Assembly (NCBI GenBank): GCA_016182965.1
Contig: JACPFM010000011.1
Span: forward strand, 1-64,000
DNA: 64,000 bases
Source: Deltaproteobacteria bacterium
GTDB lineage: Bacteria; Myxococcota_A; Polyangia; Polyangiales; JADJMO01
Reading direction: 5' to 3'
In this document: piece by piece, positions 17,636 to 27,196 of the stretch
How the letters are laid out: the number at the start of each line of letters is the position of its first letter
How positions within the stretch are numbered: position 1 is the first letter of the stretch
The notes under the pieces: generated by a model
Seen by the model: only the letters and a program-made list of their open reading frames with translations
What the model was told of the DNA's origin: nothing
The model's database searches: none
Position numbers and translations under genes: made by a program

Positions 17636-20600
17636 TCAGCTCAGGTTCTTCAAGAACCCGAGCCGGTGCGCGACGAGCACGTCACCATCGACGCGGACGC
17701 GCCCGTGCATGTAGAGATCGTGGACGTCGCCGCCCTTGGCGAGCTCGGCGAGGTCCTCGTCGGTCATCGTGACGGTGGCGTTGGCGTCTGAGGCGATACC
17801 CTCCTTCACCGAGCCGGCGCCGCTCTTCAGATCGACCACCCACGCGGCGTCGGGCGACTTGATCTTGAACTGAAGGAGCGCGCCGACCTCCTTCACGAGG
17901 GCGGCGTTCTCGCCGAGCCGCTTGCCGAGCGCCTCGAAGATCGCCTTTGCCTGCGAGCCGCTCGGCGCCGGCGGAGGCGCGGAGGCGCCCCCACTCGCAA
18001 CGGCGGCGATGCCCTTGTCGCGGACGGCCTGCAGCGCCTTCTTCGACTCCTCGGGCGTCATCGCCTTGAAGAGCACCTCGAGCTTCTGCGAGGCCATCAC
18101 GTTGCCGGTGATCTTGAGCTTGCCGCCGAAGTAGAGCTTCTGCGCGTCGGCCTTGCCCTGCGTCAGCGCCATGAAGTCGGCGTCGCTGATCTCGAGCGTG
18201 CAGTCGGCCTTCGCCTCGCCGGCAACGACCTTGCCGTCCTTGAGGTCGACGACGTACGCGGCGTCGGGCGACTTCAGCCTGAACGCGTAGACGGTCTGCA
18301 CCTTGGCCGCGATCTCGGGGTGACCGGCGAGGAACTCGCCCATCGCGGCGAAGATCTCGGCGCTGGTGGGCTCGCCGCCGCCGCCGGGGATGGTCGGCGG
18401 ATCGGAGGCGACCTCCGCGCCGCGCGCGCGGCGCACCGCCTCGATCGCCTTCTGGCTCTCCTCGGGCGTCATGCTCTTGAACAGCGTCTCGAGCTTCTGC
18501 GAGGCCATGACGTTGCCGCTGATCTTCAGCTTGCCGCCGAAATAGAGCTTCTGCGGATCGGCCTTGCCCTGCGTCATCGCCATGAAGTCGGCGTCGGCGA
18601 TCTCGAGGGTGCACTCGGCCTTCGCGTCGCCGGAGACGACCTTGCCCTCCTTCAGGTCGACGAGCCACGCGCTGTTCGGGCTCGTGAGCTTGAAGGCGAA
18701 GGTCGTCTGGACCTTCTGCGCGATCTCCGGGTGGTGCTTCAGGTGCTCGCCGATGGCGAGGAAGATCTCGGTCGACGTGGGCGCGCCGGTGGGCGCGGCG
18801 GCGGCGGCGGCCTTTTCGGCCGGCTTCGGCTTGGCGGTCGGGATCTCCTTGTACAGCTCGACGGCGGCGTTGGAGATCACCACCTTGCCGCGCTCCACGG
18901 TGGAGCAGCGGACGACGATCCTGTCTTGCTCCTTCCACATCTCCGTCTTCAGCGTCTCGCCGGGGAACACGCTGTCGGCGAAGCGCGCCTTGATGCTCTT
19001 GAAGTAGCGCGCGTCGTTGTTCGCGAACTGCTTGATGACGTGGCGCGCGACGAACCCGTAGGTGCAGAGCCCGTGGAGGATCGGCTTCTCGAAGCCGAAC
19101 GCCTTGGCGAACGACGGGTCGGCGTGCAGCGGGTTCCAATCGCCGGTCAGGCGATAGAGCAGCGCCTGGTTCGCGTCGGTCTTCTCGGTGATCACCGCGT
19201 CGGGCGCGCGCTCGGGCGCGACGTTCGCCTCGGTCTGCGGGCCGCGATCGCCGCCCCAGCCGCCGGCGCCGCGCACGAAGGTGGTGAACTCGTTGTAGGC
19301 CAGCTCGTCGCCGGTCGCCGCGTCGTACGCGGTCACCGCCTGCACGACGATGGCGTGGCGGCCCTTGTCGAAGATGTCCTTGATCTTCGCCTTGAGCTTC
19401 AGCTTCGCGTTGGGCGGCAGCGGGCGCTTGATCTCGGTGTACTGCTCGCCGTGGAGGATCTTGTCGAACCCGTAGTTGAGGCCGGGCGCCTTCTCGCCCT
19501 TCTTCGCCATCTCCATCATGGTGCGCATGACGGGGATGACGCCGAAGGTGGGCTCCACCTGGAAGCCGTCGCCGTGCATCTCGTAGACGAACTTGAGATC
19601 GTCCTGATCGAGCGGGTCCTTGCCGGCGCCGATGGCCAGCGCGTAGAGCGCCGCGTCGCGCTCGTCGTAGGACGACTGGATCTCGGGGAACTCGTAGCCG
19701 AGCGCCTCGTCGACGTCGATGAACTCGTTGCCGCCCTTCGACTTGGTCTGGATGTTGGCGAGGATGGGCTGCATCGACGACGTGATGTCGGTCGGGTGCT
19801 CGGTCTTGCCGAAGTCGGTGACCTGATCCCACGCCTTCTGCACCATCTCGGGTGTGATGTCGCGGCCGACCTTGAAGGTCTTGCCGACGGTGCGCTCCCA
19901 GCGGAGCTTGCCGATGAAGCCGCCGCCCACCTCGAACAGGCCGCCGGTCTCCTTGCAGTCCTCGTGCACGAGCCACGCGGCGAGCGGCGCGACGTACTCC
20001 GGCTTCAGCGCGTCGATCAGCTCCTTGGGGAGCACCGTCTCGGTCAGGCGCGAACCGGCGATGGGCGCGATGGTGTTGACGTGGACGTTCTTCTTCTTGC
20101 CCTCGAGCGCGAGGGTGTTGGCGAAGCCGACCAGACCGAGCTTGGCCAGCGCGTAGTTCGCCTGGCCGAAGTTGCCGTAGATGCCGGCGGCGCTGGCGGT
20201 CATGAGGATGCGGCCGAAGCCCTGATCGCGCATCAGGTTCCACACCGCGGCGGTGCACTTGTACGCGCCGTTCACGTGGACGCGGAGGATGAGGTTCCAA
20301 TCCTCCTCGGACATCTTCTGGAACGACGTGTCGCGGAGGATGCCCGCGTTGTTGATGAGGATGTCGACGCGCCCGAACGCGTCGAGCGCCGTCTTCACGA
20401 TCTTGTCGCCGTCCTCGACGGAGTCGTAGCTCCCGACCGCCTGGCCGCCGGCGTCCTCGATCGCCTGCACCACCGCGTCCGCGGCGGCGGACGACCGGCC
20501 GCCTCCGTGCATCGACCCGCTGAGGTCGTTGACGACGACCTACGCCCCACGCGCGGCGAGCAACAACGCGTGCGCGCGACCCAGGCCCGCGCCTGCACCG

Positions 20601-20644
20601 GTGACGATCGCGACCTTCCCATCGAAGCGGAGCTCGTTGGCCAT
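17636..20644 (-). CDS. multifunctional (3R)-hydroxyacyl-CoA dehydrogenase / enoyl-CoA hydratase 2 / triple SCP2 protein, interrupted by TAG
   Basis: Read through one stop, this encodes 1002 residues in the order of peroxisomal MFE-2: SDR dehydrogenase (1-260, with GAGAGLGRAHAL, LINNAGI and YALAKLG), MaoC hydratase halves (about 320-600, GDWNPLHADPSFAKAFG), then three SCP2 lipid-carrier domains (about 637-745, 762-879, 897-1002). It would hydrate and oxidise 2-enoyl-CoA through the R-hydroxy route. ATG 20644 has GAGAGG upstream. Codon 35 is TAG (20540-20542) where homologs have Lys or Arg after ARGA; the frame is the same on both sides. Restart at ATG 20512 would give a 958-residue protein lacking the NAD-binding loop. 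Sequencing error, nonsense mutation and suppression are all possible. Confidence 0.88.
20540..20542 (-). other. in-frame TAG at codon 35 of the multifunctional enzyme
   Basis: Minus-strand codon TAG between GCG (Ala34) and GTC GTC GTC AAC GAC. The reading frame is continuous: ten codons later comes ATG 20512. One base change (AAG to TAG) explains it. The residues on both sides are conserved for the SDR family, so this is a point interruption, not a gene end. Confidence 0.9.
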
Positions 20645-20701
20645 GGCAGAACCTCTCGTTGTCGGGGAGCCGAGAGGGTACACCGCCGCGGGGCGGCGGG
20701 T

Positions 20702-20719
20702 GAGTGAACCGCCATTCAG
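20702..20719 (-). promoter_or_regulatory. TetR-type operator candidate upstream of the multifunctional enzyme
   Basis: On the minus strand CTGAATGGCGGTTCACTC, 58 bp before the start codon. Half-sites TGAATG and CACTCA are six bases apart. It matches the site upstream of the thiolase (12296-12313) at 15 of 18 positions with the same orientation. A possible -10 TACCCT lies about 22 bp downstream. Confidence 0.55.
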
Positions 20720-20794
20720 CGGGAAACCCCGGCGGGACAAGGGCGCCCGGGCTCTGCGCCAGCCGGTGGCACTCCGCTTGCGACGCTCTCGCGC

Positions 20795-21040
20795 ATGCAC
20801 GTGAGCACGCATCCGCAGCCGCGGCCCTCTCCCGACGTACCGCAGGTATTGCGCGCGCCGTCGCGTCCTGCGCGCTCGCCGGGGTCGCGTGCGCCTCTGG
20901 GTACGCCGGGCGTGGGCGCGCCGCCGATCGCCGTGCTCGGCACGATCGCCCTCGCCGTCCTGGCCGTCCTGGTGCTGTACCTGATCGGGCGCCACCTCAT
21001 CCCGGGCGAGGCCGATCTGTTCTGGCTCGGCGGCCGCTGA
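20795..21040 (+). CDS. small single-span membrane protein
   Basis: An 81-residue frame: Pro/Arg-rich N-terminus of about 43 residues, one strong membrane helix (IAVLGTIALAVLAVLVLYLI) and a short tail rich in acidic and aromatic residues. Third-position G+C is very high in the second half, as in real genes here. No ribosome site is evident before ATG 20795, so existence is moderately supported. It is divergent from the multifunctional enzyme and convergent with nhaA (10 bp). Function unknown. Confidence 0.5.
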   Translation: MHVSTHPQPRPSPDVPQVLRAPSRPARSPGSRAPLGTPGVGAPPIAVLGTIALAVLAVLVLYLIGRHLIPGEADLFWLGGR

Positions 21041-21050
21041 TCGACGCGCC

Positions 21051-22505
21051 TCAGCGCTCGGCCTCCGCCTCCGCCTCTTCGGCGGTGGGCGCGACGGTCG
21101 CGAGATCGATGCCCCGCAGGAGCACCGTGGCCCCGAGCGCCAGGGCGATGAGCGCGGCGAGGCCCGACGCGACGAGCACCCCGAGCCGCGCCGCGGCGAG
21201 GATGGGGGCCTCCCCGAACGCGAGCTCGGCGATGAACAGCGCCATGGTGAAGCCGATGCCGGCGGCGATACCGACCAGCGTCAGGCCGCGGAGCGTCACG
21301 CCGCGCGGCAGCGTCGCGATGCCGAGTCGCACGGCGACGACGCCGGCCAGGACGATGCCGAGCGGCTTGCCGACGACCAGCCCGAGGACGACCCCGAGCA
21401 CCAGCCGAAACGAGGTCTCGTCGAAGGCGAAGCCCTCGAGGGTCACCCCGGCGTTCGCGAGGGCGAAGAGCGGCATGATCCCGAACGCGACCCACGGGTG
21501 GAGCACCGCCTGCAGGCGGGTCACCGGCGAGAGCGCCTCGCGGCGCGCCCGCCCGACCTGGTCGAGCGACGGCCTCAGGTCGTCGGCGGGCGCGCCCTCG
21601 CGTACGTGGTCGCGCGCGCGAGCCGAGACGTCGTGCATCACCTCCGCGAACCCCTCCGGTCCGAACCACGCGCGCGCCGGCGTGAGCAGGCCGAGGATCA
21701 CGCCGGCGATCGTCGGGTGGATGCCCGCGCGCAGCACGCCGAGCCACACGACGAGGCCCGGCGCCACGTAGAGCGCCGGGTTGCGTGCGCCGAACCGCTG
21801 GAGGATCAGCACCGCGAGGACGCCGACGGCGACGATCGCGAGGCCGCTCCACGCGAGCGCCGAAGAGTAGAACAGCGCGATCACCACGATCGCGCCGATG
21901 TCGTCGATGATCGCGAGCGCGAGCAAGAGGACGCGGATCGCGGGCGGGACGCGTCGTCCGAGGAGCGCGAGCACGCCGACCGCGAACGCGATGTCGGTGG
22001 CCATCGGCACGCCCCAGCCGCGCGACGCCGGCGTGCCCGCGTTGAGGGCGAAGAACGTGGCCGCGGGCGCGATCATCCCGCCGAGCGCCGCCGCGACGGG
22101 CAGCGCCGCGCGACGGAGATCGGCCAGCTCGCCCTCGTACATCTCGCGCCGGATCTCGAGGCCGACGACGAAGAAGAAGATCACCATCAGGCCGTCGTTG
22201 ATCCAGAAGTGGATCGACGCGCGGTGGACGAACGGGCCCACGCCGAGCGTCACCGGCGCGTGCCACACGCGCGTGTAGCCGTCGCGCCACGCCGAGTTGG
22301 CCCAGAAGAGCGCGACGGCGGTCGCGACGAGCAGCAAGAGGCCGCTCGCCGCCTGCACGTGGAGGAACGTCTCGATCGGTCGGAGGATGCGGCGCGCCAG
22401 GTTGTGCGCCGATCGCCACGCCTCGGGGGGGCGAGACGCGCGCGACGCGGAGTCGTCGCGGGAACGACGCCACCGATCGCCCTCGGATCCGTTCGAACGG
22501 CTCAT
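21051..22505 (-). CDS. nhaA: Na+/H+ antiporter NhaA
   Basis: A 484-residue inner-membrane antiporter with about 12 helices. [28 protein letters not shown] sequence, [16 protein letters not shown] and [17 protein letters not shown] are the NhaA hallmarks; the adjacent Asp pair in IIDDIG corresponds to the ion-binding Asp163/Asp164 of E. coli. It exports Na+ in exchange for protons. A charged, Ser/Arg-rich N-terminal extension of about 40 residues precedes the core. ATG 22505 is the most plausible start, though MRLMWRF further up is in frame. No linked nhaR regulator is visible. Confidence 0.95.
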   Translation of the reverse strand: MSRSNGSEGDRWRRSRDDSASRASRPPEAWRSAHNLARRILRPIETFLHVQAASGLLLLVATAVALFWANSAWRDGYTRVWHAPVTLGVGPFVHRASIHFWINDGLMVIFFFVVGLEIRREMYEGELADLRRAALPVAAALGGMIAPAATFFALNAGTPASRGWGVPMATDIAFAVGVLALLGRRVPPAIRVLLLALAIIDDIGAIVVIALFYSSALAWSGLAIVAVGVLAVLILQRFGARNPALYVAPGLVVWLGVLRAGIHPTIAGVILGLLTPARAWFGPEGFAEVMHDVSARARDHVREGAPADDLRPSLDQVGRARREALSPVTRLQAVLHPWVAFGIMPLFALANAGVTLEGFAFDETSFRLVLGVVLGLVVGKPLGIVLAGVVAVRLGIATLPRGVTLRGLTLVGIAAGIGFTMALFIAELAFGEAPILAAARLGVLVASGLAALIALALGATVLLRGIDLATVAPTAEEAEAEAER

Positions 22506-22664
22506 CGCGGCCGCGCCCCGCCGCTCGGCTGAGGCAAAGCGCCACATGAGGCGCATTTGCGGTCATCCGCGGCGAGCGGAGACGAAGGCATCGCCACGCG
22601 GTCCACCACCGCCACGTCAGCAGCAAGCGACACGCCACGTCGCATACACGACGCGACCGTCACG

Positions 22665-23108
22665 TCACTCCGCGGTGAACTCCCAGGGATACGTGATGCG
22701 CGCCTTGCCGCCGGTCGGCTTGGGGAAGGTCACGCTCTTGACGACATCGGCGATGCACTGCGCCGTGTCGTTCGGCAGCGTGGTCTCGTTGAGGATGACC
22801 GTCTCTTCGACAGCGCCGCTCTCGTCGACGGTGAAGCGGACGACGACCTTGCCGCTCGGTTGGCTCTTCTTCGGGCTCTTCTCGAGGAGCGCGTGGTAGC
22901 AGGCGCGCACCTCGTCCTTCTTCGCGGTCAGGGCCTTCTTCACCTCGACCGGCGCGAGCGAGCCGCCGTGGATCGCGCCCTTCGGCGCCGACTCCGGCGC
23001 GGGCCCGGACGAGGGGGCCGGAGCGGGGCTCGTCGGCGGCGGGCTCGACGCGCCGCACGCGCCGCACGCAAGGGACATCGCGCAGAGGAGGAGCGGAAGG
23101 ACGCGCAC
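22665..23108 (-). CDS. AgmX/PglI C-terminal-domain lipoprotein
   Basis: A 147-residue lipoprotein: signal MRVLPLLLCAMSLACGAC, Pro/Ser/Ala-rich linker to about residue 45, then a TonB-C-like AgmX/PglI domain (about 55-147) with the family pattern VRACYHALLEK, SGKVVVRFTVDESGAV and CIADVVKSVTFPKP. Such domains occur widely in myxobacteria, named after AgmX and PglI of gliding motility; they probably bind other envelope proteins. Start is GTG. It lies 13 bp downstream of the hybrid histidine kinase and may share its transcript. Confidence 0.85.
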   Translation of the reverse strand: MRVLPLLLCAMSLACGACGASSPPPTSPAPAPSSGPAPESAPKGAIHGGSLAPVEVKKALTAKKDEVRACYHALLEKSPKKSQPSGKVVVRFTVDESGAVEETVILNETTLPNDTAQCIADVVKSVTFPKPTGGKARITYPWEFTAE

Positions 23109-23121
23109 GAGGAGCAGGGTA

Positions 23122-25533
23122 TCAGGCCGCAGCGCCGGACGGCGGAGCGGCGTGTGCGCCGCGCGAGCGCGCCGCGATCGCCTCGCGGAGCGCGCCCAAG
23201 AGCTCCGGCCCTCGGAACGGCTTCTGGAGGAAGCGAACGTCGTCGAGGGCGCGGCCCGCGAGGAGGCGGTCGGAGTAACCGCTCATCAGCACCACGGGCA
23301 AGGACGGATCTCGCGCGCGCAGCGATTGGTGCACGTCGACGCCGCTGCCGTCCGGCAGCGTGACGTCGAGCAGCACGACGTCGAACGGGCCGGCGTCGTT
23401 CACGCGCTGCTGCGCCTCCCGCGCGTCGGAGGCGACGGTCACGTCCCACCCCTCGGCCGTCAACAGCGTGCGCGCGACCGAGCGGATGCCCTGCTCGTCG
23501 TCGACGACGAGCACGCGCAGCCCGCCGCCTTCGGGCAGCCGGAGGGGCTCGGTCACGGAGACCTCCGGGAAGCGATCGGTGGCCGGCAGCCGCACGCTCA
23601 CGGTGGTCCCCTGCCCCGGGCGGCTCTCGATCCGGATCTGCCCGGCGTGGGCGCGGACGATCCCGGCCACCGCCGACATGCCGAGACCGCGCCCGTGCGG
23701 CTTGGTCGTGAAGAACGGCTGGAAGACCTGCGCCGCCGTGTGCTCGTCCATCCCGCGCCCGTCGTCCTCGACGGCGACGATCACCTCGGCTCCCTCGGCG
23801 CCGACGCGCACATGGACGCGCCCCTCGTCTTCGATCGCCTGGACGGCGTTGAGCAGCAGGTTCATCAGGACCTGGCGCAGCTGCGCCGGATCGCCGTCGA
23901 CGAGCGGCACCCGCCCCGCGGCGACGCGCACCGAGACGCGCTGGGGCAGCGTCGGTCGGAGGAGGCGCAGGGTCTCCGCCGCGAGGACGGCGACGTCGAC
24001 GTCGCGACGGCGCACCGGACGTCGCCCGGCGTACGCGAGCAGCTGGTCGGTGAGCTCGGCCGCGCGGGTCGCCGCCTCGTCGATCGCGAGCAGCGCTTCG
24101 ACCTGGTCGGACCCGCCGTCGACGCGCGCGAGCTCGGCGTTCGCGCGGATGATCGTCAGCAGGTTGTTGAAGTCGTGCGCGACGCCGCCGGCGAGCATGC
24201 CGAGCTCCGCGAGCCGCTTGCTGCGCTCCAGCTCCCGCTCGAGCGCGACGCGGCGCTCCCGCTCCTGATGCCGCGCGGTGACGTCGCCCCGGAGGCCCAC
24301 CGCGCGGACCGGCCGCCCGTCCGGCGACGGGGCTACGCGCGCGCGCTCGAACATCCACTTCTCGGCGTCGCCGTCGCACACGCGGAGCTCGAGGTCCCAG
24401 CCCTCGCGCTCGCCGCGCGCGCACGCACGCGCGGCCTCCTCGAGGAGGGCGCGATCTTCCGGGTGGACGGAGGACCAGAACGTCGCGTGATCGACCCACG
24501 GAGCGTCCGCCGACTCGCGATGCGTGCGGACCCGCGCGGCAGGCAGATCGTGCTCGAACGCCTCGGACTCGGACGCCTCGAGGACGAGCGCGAGCCAGCG
24601 CTCGCGATCGCGGCGCACGGCCGCCTCGGCCTCGCGTTCCTCCAGGCTGGTCGCGATGAGCATCGCGGACAGGGACATCGTCGCGAGGAAGGTCCACAGC
24701 GACGCGACGTCGCCGTGCACGCTCCCCGAGCGGAAGGGCCCCGTCCCCGCCGCGGTGCCGATCACGGCCGCAGCGGTGACCAGCGCGCTGGCGGCGGTCG
24801 CACCGCGCATGCCGAAGCGCACCGCGGCCCAGACCAGCACCGGGAACGGCAGCAGCGCGAGCGACACATGCGACCACGAGGCCGGCAGCAGCTTGCCGAA
24901 CGCTATCGCGGCGATCGCCGGCGCGAGCACCGCGATCAGGGCGCCCTCGCCAGGGTGGCGCACGACGCGACCGCACGAAGGCTCCGCGAACGCGAGGAGC
25001 AGCGGCGTGACGACGAGCACCCCGCCCGCGTCGCCGAGCCACCAGATCATCGCGGTGGTCAGCGCGCGATCGCCGGGCAGCCCCGCGAGCGCGGCGAGGC
25101 ACGCGACGCCGCTGACGGCGGCGATCACCGTCGGGGCGGCGACCGCCGCGCCCACGAAGACGACCACGTCGCGCACGCCGCGGAGGCCGCCGCGGAGACC
25201 GGTGCGTCGAACCAGCCACTCGGCGGCGAGCGCCTCGGCGGTGTTGCCGACCGCGAGCCCGAGCGCGAGGCTCGCCGAGCCGGTGAGCGTGTAGTTGGTG
25301 ACGAACGCGCCGATGAACACGCCGACGGCCATGCGCCGCCCGCCGAGCCACAGCGCGGCGACGGAGAGGCCGGAGGGCGCCCACACCAGGGTCGCCGCCT
25401 CGTTGTAGTAGGCGAGCGTCAGCCCCAGTCGACCCGTGACGACATACGCGGTCGCGAGCAGCGCGATCAGCGCGACGTCACGACCCGACAACGATCGACG
25501 AACGATCGTCTTCGAGCCTCCCTCCTCTGGCAT
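23122..25533 (-). CDS. MASE1 hybrid sensor histidine kinase with receiver domain
   Basis: An 803-residue hybrid kinase. Order: eight-helix MASE1 membrane sensor (about 15-300), PAS-like region (about 310-430), HisKA with LAGGVAHDFNNLLTII (His453), HATPase with GRGLGMSAVAGIVRAHAG, then a C-terminal receiver with VLVVDDE and phospho-acceptor Asp723 in LLDVTLPDGSG. It should autophosphorylate on His and pass phosphate to its own Asp; no output domain is attached. No Shine-Dalgarno precedes ATG 25533, and a TACGCT hexamer only 10 bp upstream suggests a leaderless transcript or a later start. Three 11-bp direct repeats lie 32-64 bp upstream. Confidence 0.92.
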   Translation of the reverse strand: MPEEGGSKTIVRRSLSGRDVALIALLATAYVVTGRLGLTLAYYNEAATLVWAPSGLSVAALWLGGRRMAVGVFIGAFVTNYTLTGSASLALGLAVGNTAEALAAEWLVRRTGLRGGLRGVRDVVVFVGAAVAAPTVIAAVSGVACLAALAGLPGDRALTTAMIWWLGDAGGVLVVTPLLLAFAEPSCGRVVRHPGEGALIAVLAPAIAAIAFGKLLPASWSHVSLALLPFPVLVWAAVRFGMRGATAASALVTAAAVIGTAAGTGPFRSGSVHGDVASLWTFLATMSLSAMLIATSLEEREAEAAVRRDRERWLALVLEASESEAFEHDLPAARVRTHRESADAPWVDHATFWSSVHPEDRALLEEAARACARGEREGWDLELRVCDGDAEKWMFERARVAPSPDGRPVRAVGLRGDVTARHQERERRVALERELERSKRLAELGMLAGGVAHDFNNLLTIIRANAELARVDGGSDQVEALLAIDEAATRAAELTDQLLAYAGRRPVRRRDVDVAVLAAETLRLLRPTLPQRVSVRVAAGRVPLVDGDPAQLRQVLMNLLLNAVQAIEDEGRVHVRVGAEGAEVIVAVEDDGRGMDEHTAAQVFQPFFTTKPHGRGLGMSAVAGIVRAHAGQIRIESRPGQGTTVSVRLPATDRFPEVSVTEPLRLPEGGGLRVLVVDDEQGIRSVARTLLTAEGWDVTVASDAREAQQRVNDAGPFDVVLLDVTLPDGSGVDVHQSLRARDPSLPVVLMSGYSDRLLAGRALDDVRFLQKPFRGPELLGALREAIAARSRGAHAAPPSGAAA

Positions 25534-25543
25534 CGCGTAGCGG

Positions 25544-25597
25544 AGCGTAGCGCCCGCGCGCCTTCTTTCACGCGACTTTCACGCGACCCTCACGCGA
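25544..25597 (-). promoter_or_regulatory. three 11-bp direct repeats and -10 upstream of the MASE1 kinase
   Basis: Plus strand 25565-25575 and 25576-25586 are identical CTTTCACGCGA, followed by CCCTCACGCGA at 25587-25597. The 11-bp spacing with a 7+4 layout is the pattern bound by PhoB/OmpR-family regulators. A -10-like TACGCT is at 25544-25549 on the minus strand, 15 bp from the repeats, consistent with activator-dependent transcription of the kinase gene. Confidence 0.5.
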
Positions 25598-25693
25598 AAG
25601 GAACGCGCCGCTTACGCCGCGGTTGGCCATTGCCGAGCACGCGCCTGCTCGGCAGTCGCGACACTGAATCGCGGCGGAACCGATCGATCGCGG

Positions 25694-27196
25694 TCACTTC
25701 TTCGCTGCAGCGCGGCGGACCTCGATCTTGCCGAGCCCCATCTTGTCGAGGTCCTTCACGATGACGTCGGCGTCGCCGACGATCACGAGGCGGAGCTTGT
25801 CGGGCGAAAGGTAGCGCTTGGCAACCCGCTGCACGTCGGCCCTGGTGACCGCGCGGTAGGCGGCGGCGCGCCCGTGGTACTCGTCGAGCGGCAGCCCGTA
25901 GATCGCGAGGTACGCGATCGATCCTGCGACGTCGGACACGGTCTCGAACGACGCCGGAAGCCTGCGAATCAGGTTCGTCTTCGCGTCGGCGAGCTCCTCC
26001 TCGGAGACCTCGGCGTCGATGATGCGCTTGATCTCCGCGAGGATCTCCTGCGCGGCGGGCTCGGTCTTCTCGCGCACGATCGCGCCGCCGGCGGTGAACG
26101 GTCCGGCGCCGTGGCGCATGTCGAAGCTCGAGCTCGCGCCGTAGGTGTACGCGTGCTTCTCGCGCAGGTTGAGGTTCAGGCGGGAGGAGAACTGCCCGCC
26201 GAGGATGGTGTTCATGACCATCAGCGCGTGGAAGTCCTTGCTCGAACGCGGCACGCCGAGCAGCGTGGCGGCGAGGTGCGACTGCGTCGCGCCCGGCCGA
26301 TCGATGACGATCACGCGGGGCGCGCCCTCCATGCCGGGCGGATCGGCGACGTCGGACGCCTTCGGCTTCTTGCCCTTCCAGTCGCCGAACGCCTTCTCGA
26401 TCTGCGCGAGCGCGGCTTCCTTGGTGACGTCGCCGGCGATGGCCACGGTGACGTCGTCGGGATCGACCTGGCTCCGGTGGAACGCCGCGAGCTCCTTCGC
26501 CCCGAGCTTCTTCAGCGCCTGCTCGTTGCCGAGGAGCGGCGCGTGATACGGGTGGTTGTCCGGGTAGAGCACCTCGGAGACGGCGTTGCGGAGGAGGATC
26601 GCCGGCGAGTCCTTCTGCTGGGCGAGCATGGTGAGGCGCTTGCTGCGCTCGCGCTCCACCTCGTCCTTCGCGAAGGCCGGATCGCGCACGCACTCGGCGA
26701 GGATGGCGAACGCCTCGGAGAAGCTCGGTGCGAGGACCTTCCCGTGCACGCCGAGGCTGTCGAGCGAGCCCCACGAGCCGAACTGCGCGCCGAGCTTGCC
26801 GAGCGCGTCGCTGATCTCGAGCGCGCTCCGCGTCTTGCTGCCCTGGACGAGCATCGCGCCGAGGAACGCGCCGGTGCCCGGCGGCCCCTGATCGGCGCCG
26901 CGGTCGACGACGATCTGGAAGGCGACGATCGGCAGCTCGTGGCGCTCGACGAGCAGCACCCGGAGACCGTTCGCGAGCTTGTGCTCGACGATCGTGGGCG
27001 GAACGAAGTCCGGCATCGGCGCGCCGGCCGGGGCCTTCTCGCGGAACGCGTCGGGAGCCACCGACGGCGAGGCGACCGGCGCGGCCGACACCGTCGGAGG
27101 CGGCACGGGAGGCGAAGCGGGCGGCGGGGCCGGCTTCGGCTCGCACGACGAGAGCATCAGCAAGACGACGGCGACGGTCGAGAGGACGCGCTTCAC
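25694..27196 (-). CDS. M16 peptidase-like protein, catalytically inactive subunit, lipoprotein
   Basis: A 500-residue M16 (pitrilysin-family) protein. The signal VKRVLSTVAVVLLMLSSC ends in a lipobox, followed by a Pro-rich linker. Two M16 domains follow (about 65-280 and 290-495), ending YLSPDKLRLVIVGD. The zinc motif HxxEH is absent: the equivalent region reads TGAFLGAMLVQGSKTRS, so this is the inactive partner of a heterodimeric M16B pair. GTG 27196 overlaps the TGA of the active subunit gene by 4 bp, so the two are co-translated. The substrate, probably peptides in the cell envelope, is unknown. Confidence 0.92.
   Translation of the reverse strand: MKRVLSTVAVVLLMLSSCEPKPAPPPASPPVPPPTVSAAPVASPSVAPDAFREKAPAGAPMPDFVPPTIVEHKLANGLRVLLVERHELPIVAFQIVVDRGADQGPPGTGAFLGAMLVQGSKTRSALEISDALGKLGAQFGSWGSLDSLGVHGKVLAPSFSEAFAILAECVRDPAFAKDEVERERSKRLTMLAQQKDSPAILLRNAVSEVLYPDNHPYHAPLLGNEQALKKLGAKELAAFHRSQVDPDDVTVAIAGDVTKEAALAQIEKAFGDWKGKKPKASDVADPPGMEGAPRVIVIDRPGATQSHLAATLLGVPRSSKDFHALMVMNTILGGQFSSRLNLNLREKHAYTYGASSSFDMRHGAGPFTAGGAIVREKTEPAAQEILAEIKRIIDAEVSEEELADAKTNLIRRLPASFETVSDVAGSIAYLAIYGLPLDEYHGRAAAYRAVTRADVQRVAKRYLSPDKLRLVIVGDADVIVKDLDKMGLGKIEVRRAAAKK

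Noticed and set aside
20540..20542. TAG as pyrrolysine or the TAG as selenocysteine
   Set aside because: Selenocysteine uses UGA, and homologs have Lys or Arg here, not a functional pyrrolysine; no pyl genes or methylamine context are visible.
18320..25764. Long plus-strand frames (795 and 870 residues)
   Set aside because: Antisense shadows of the multifunctional enzyme and the MASE1 kinase.
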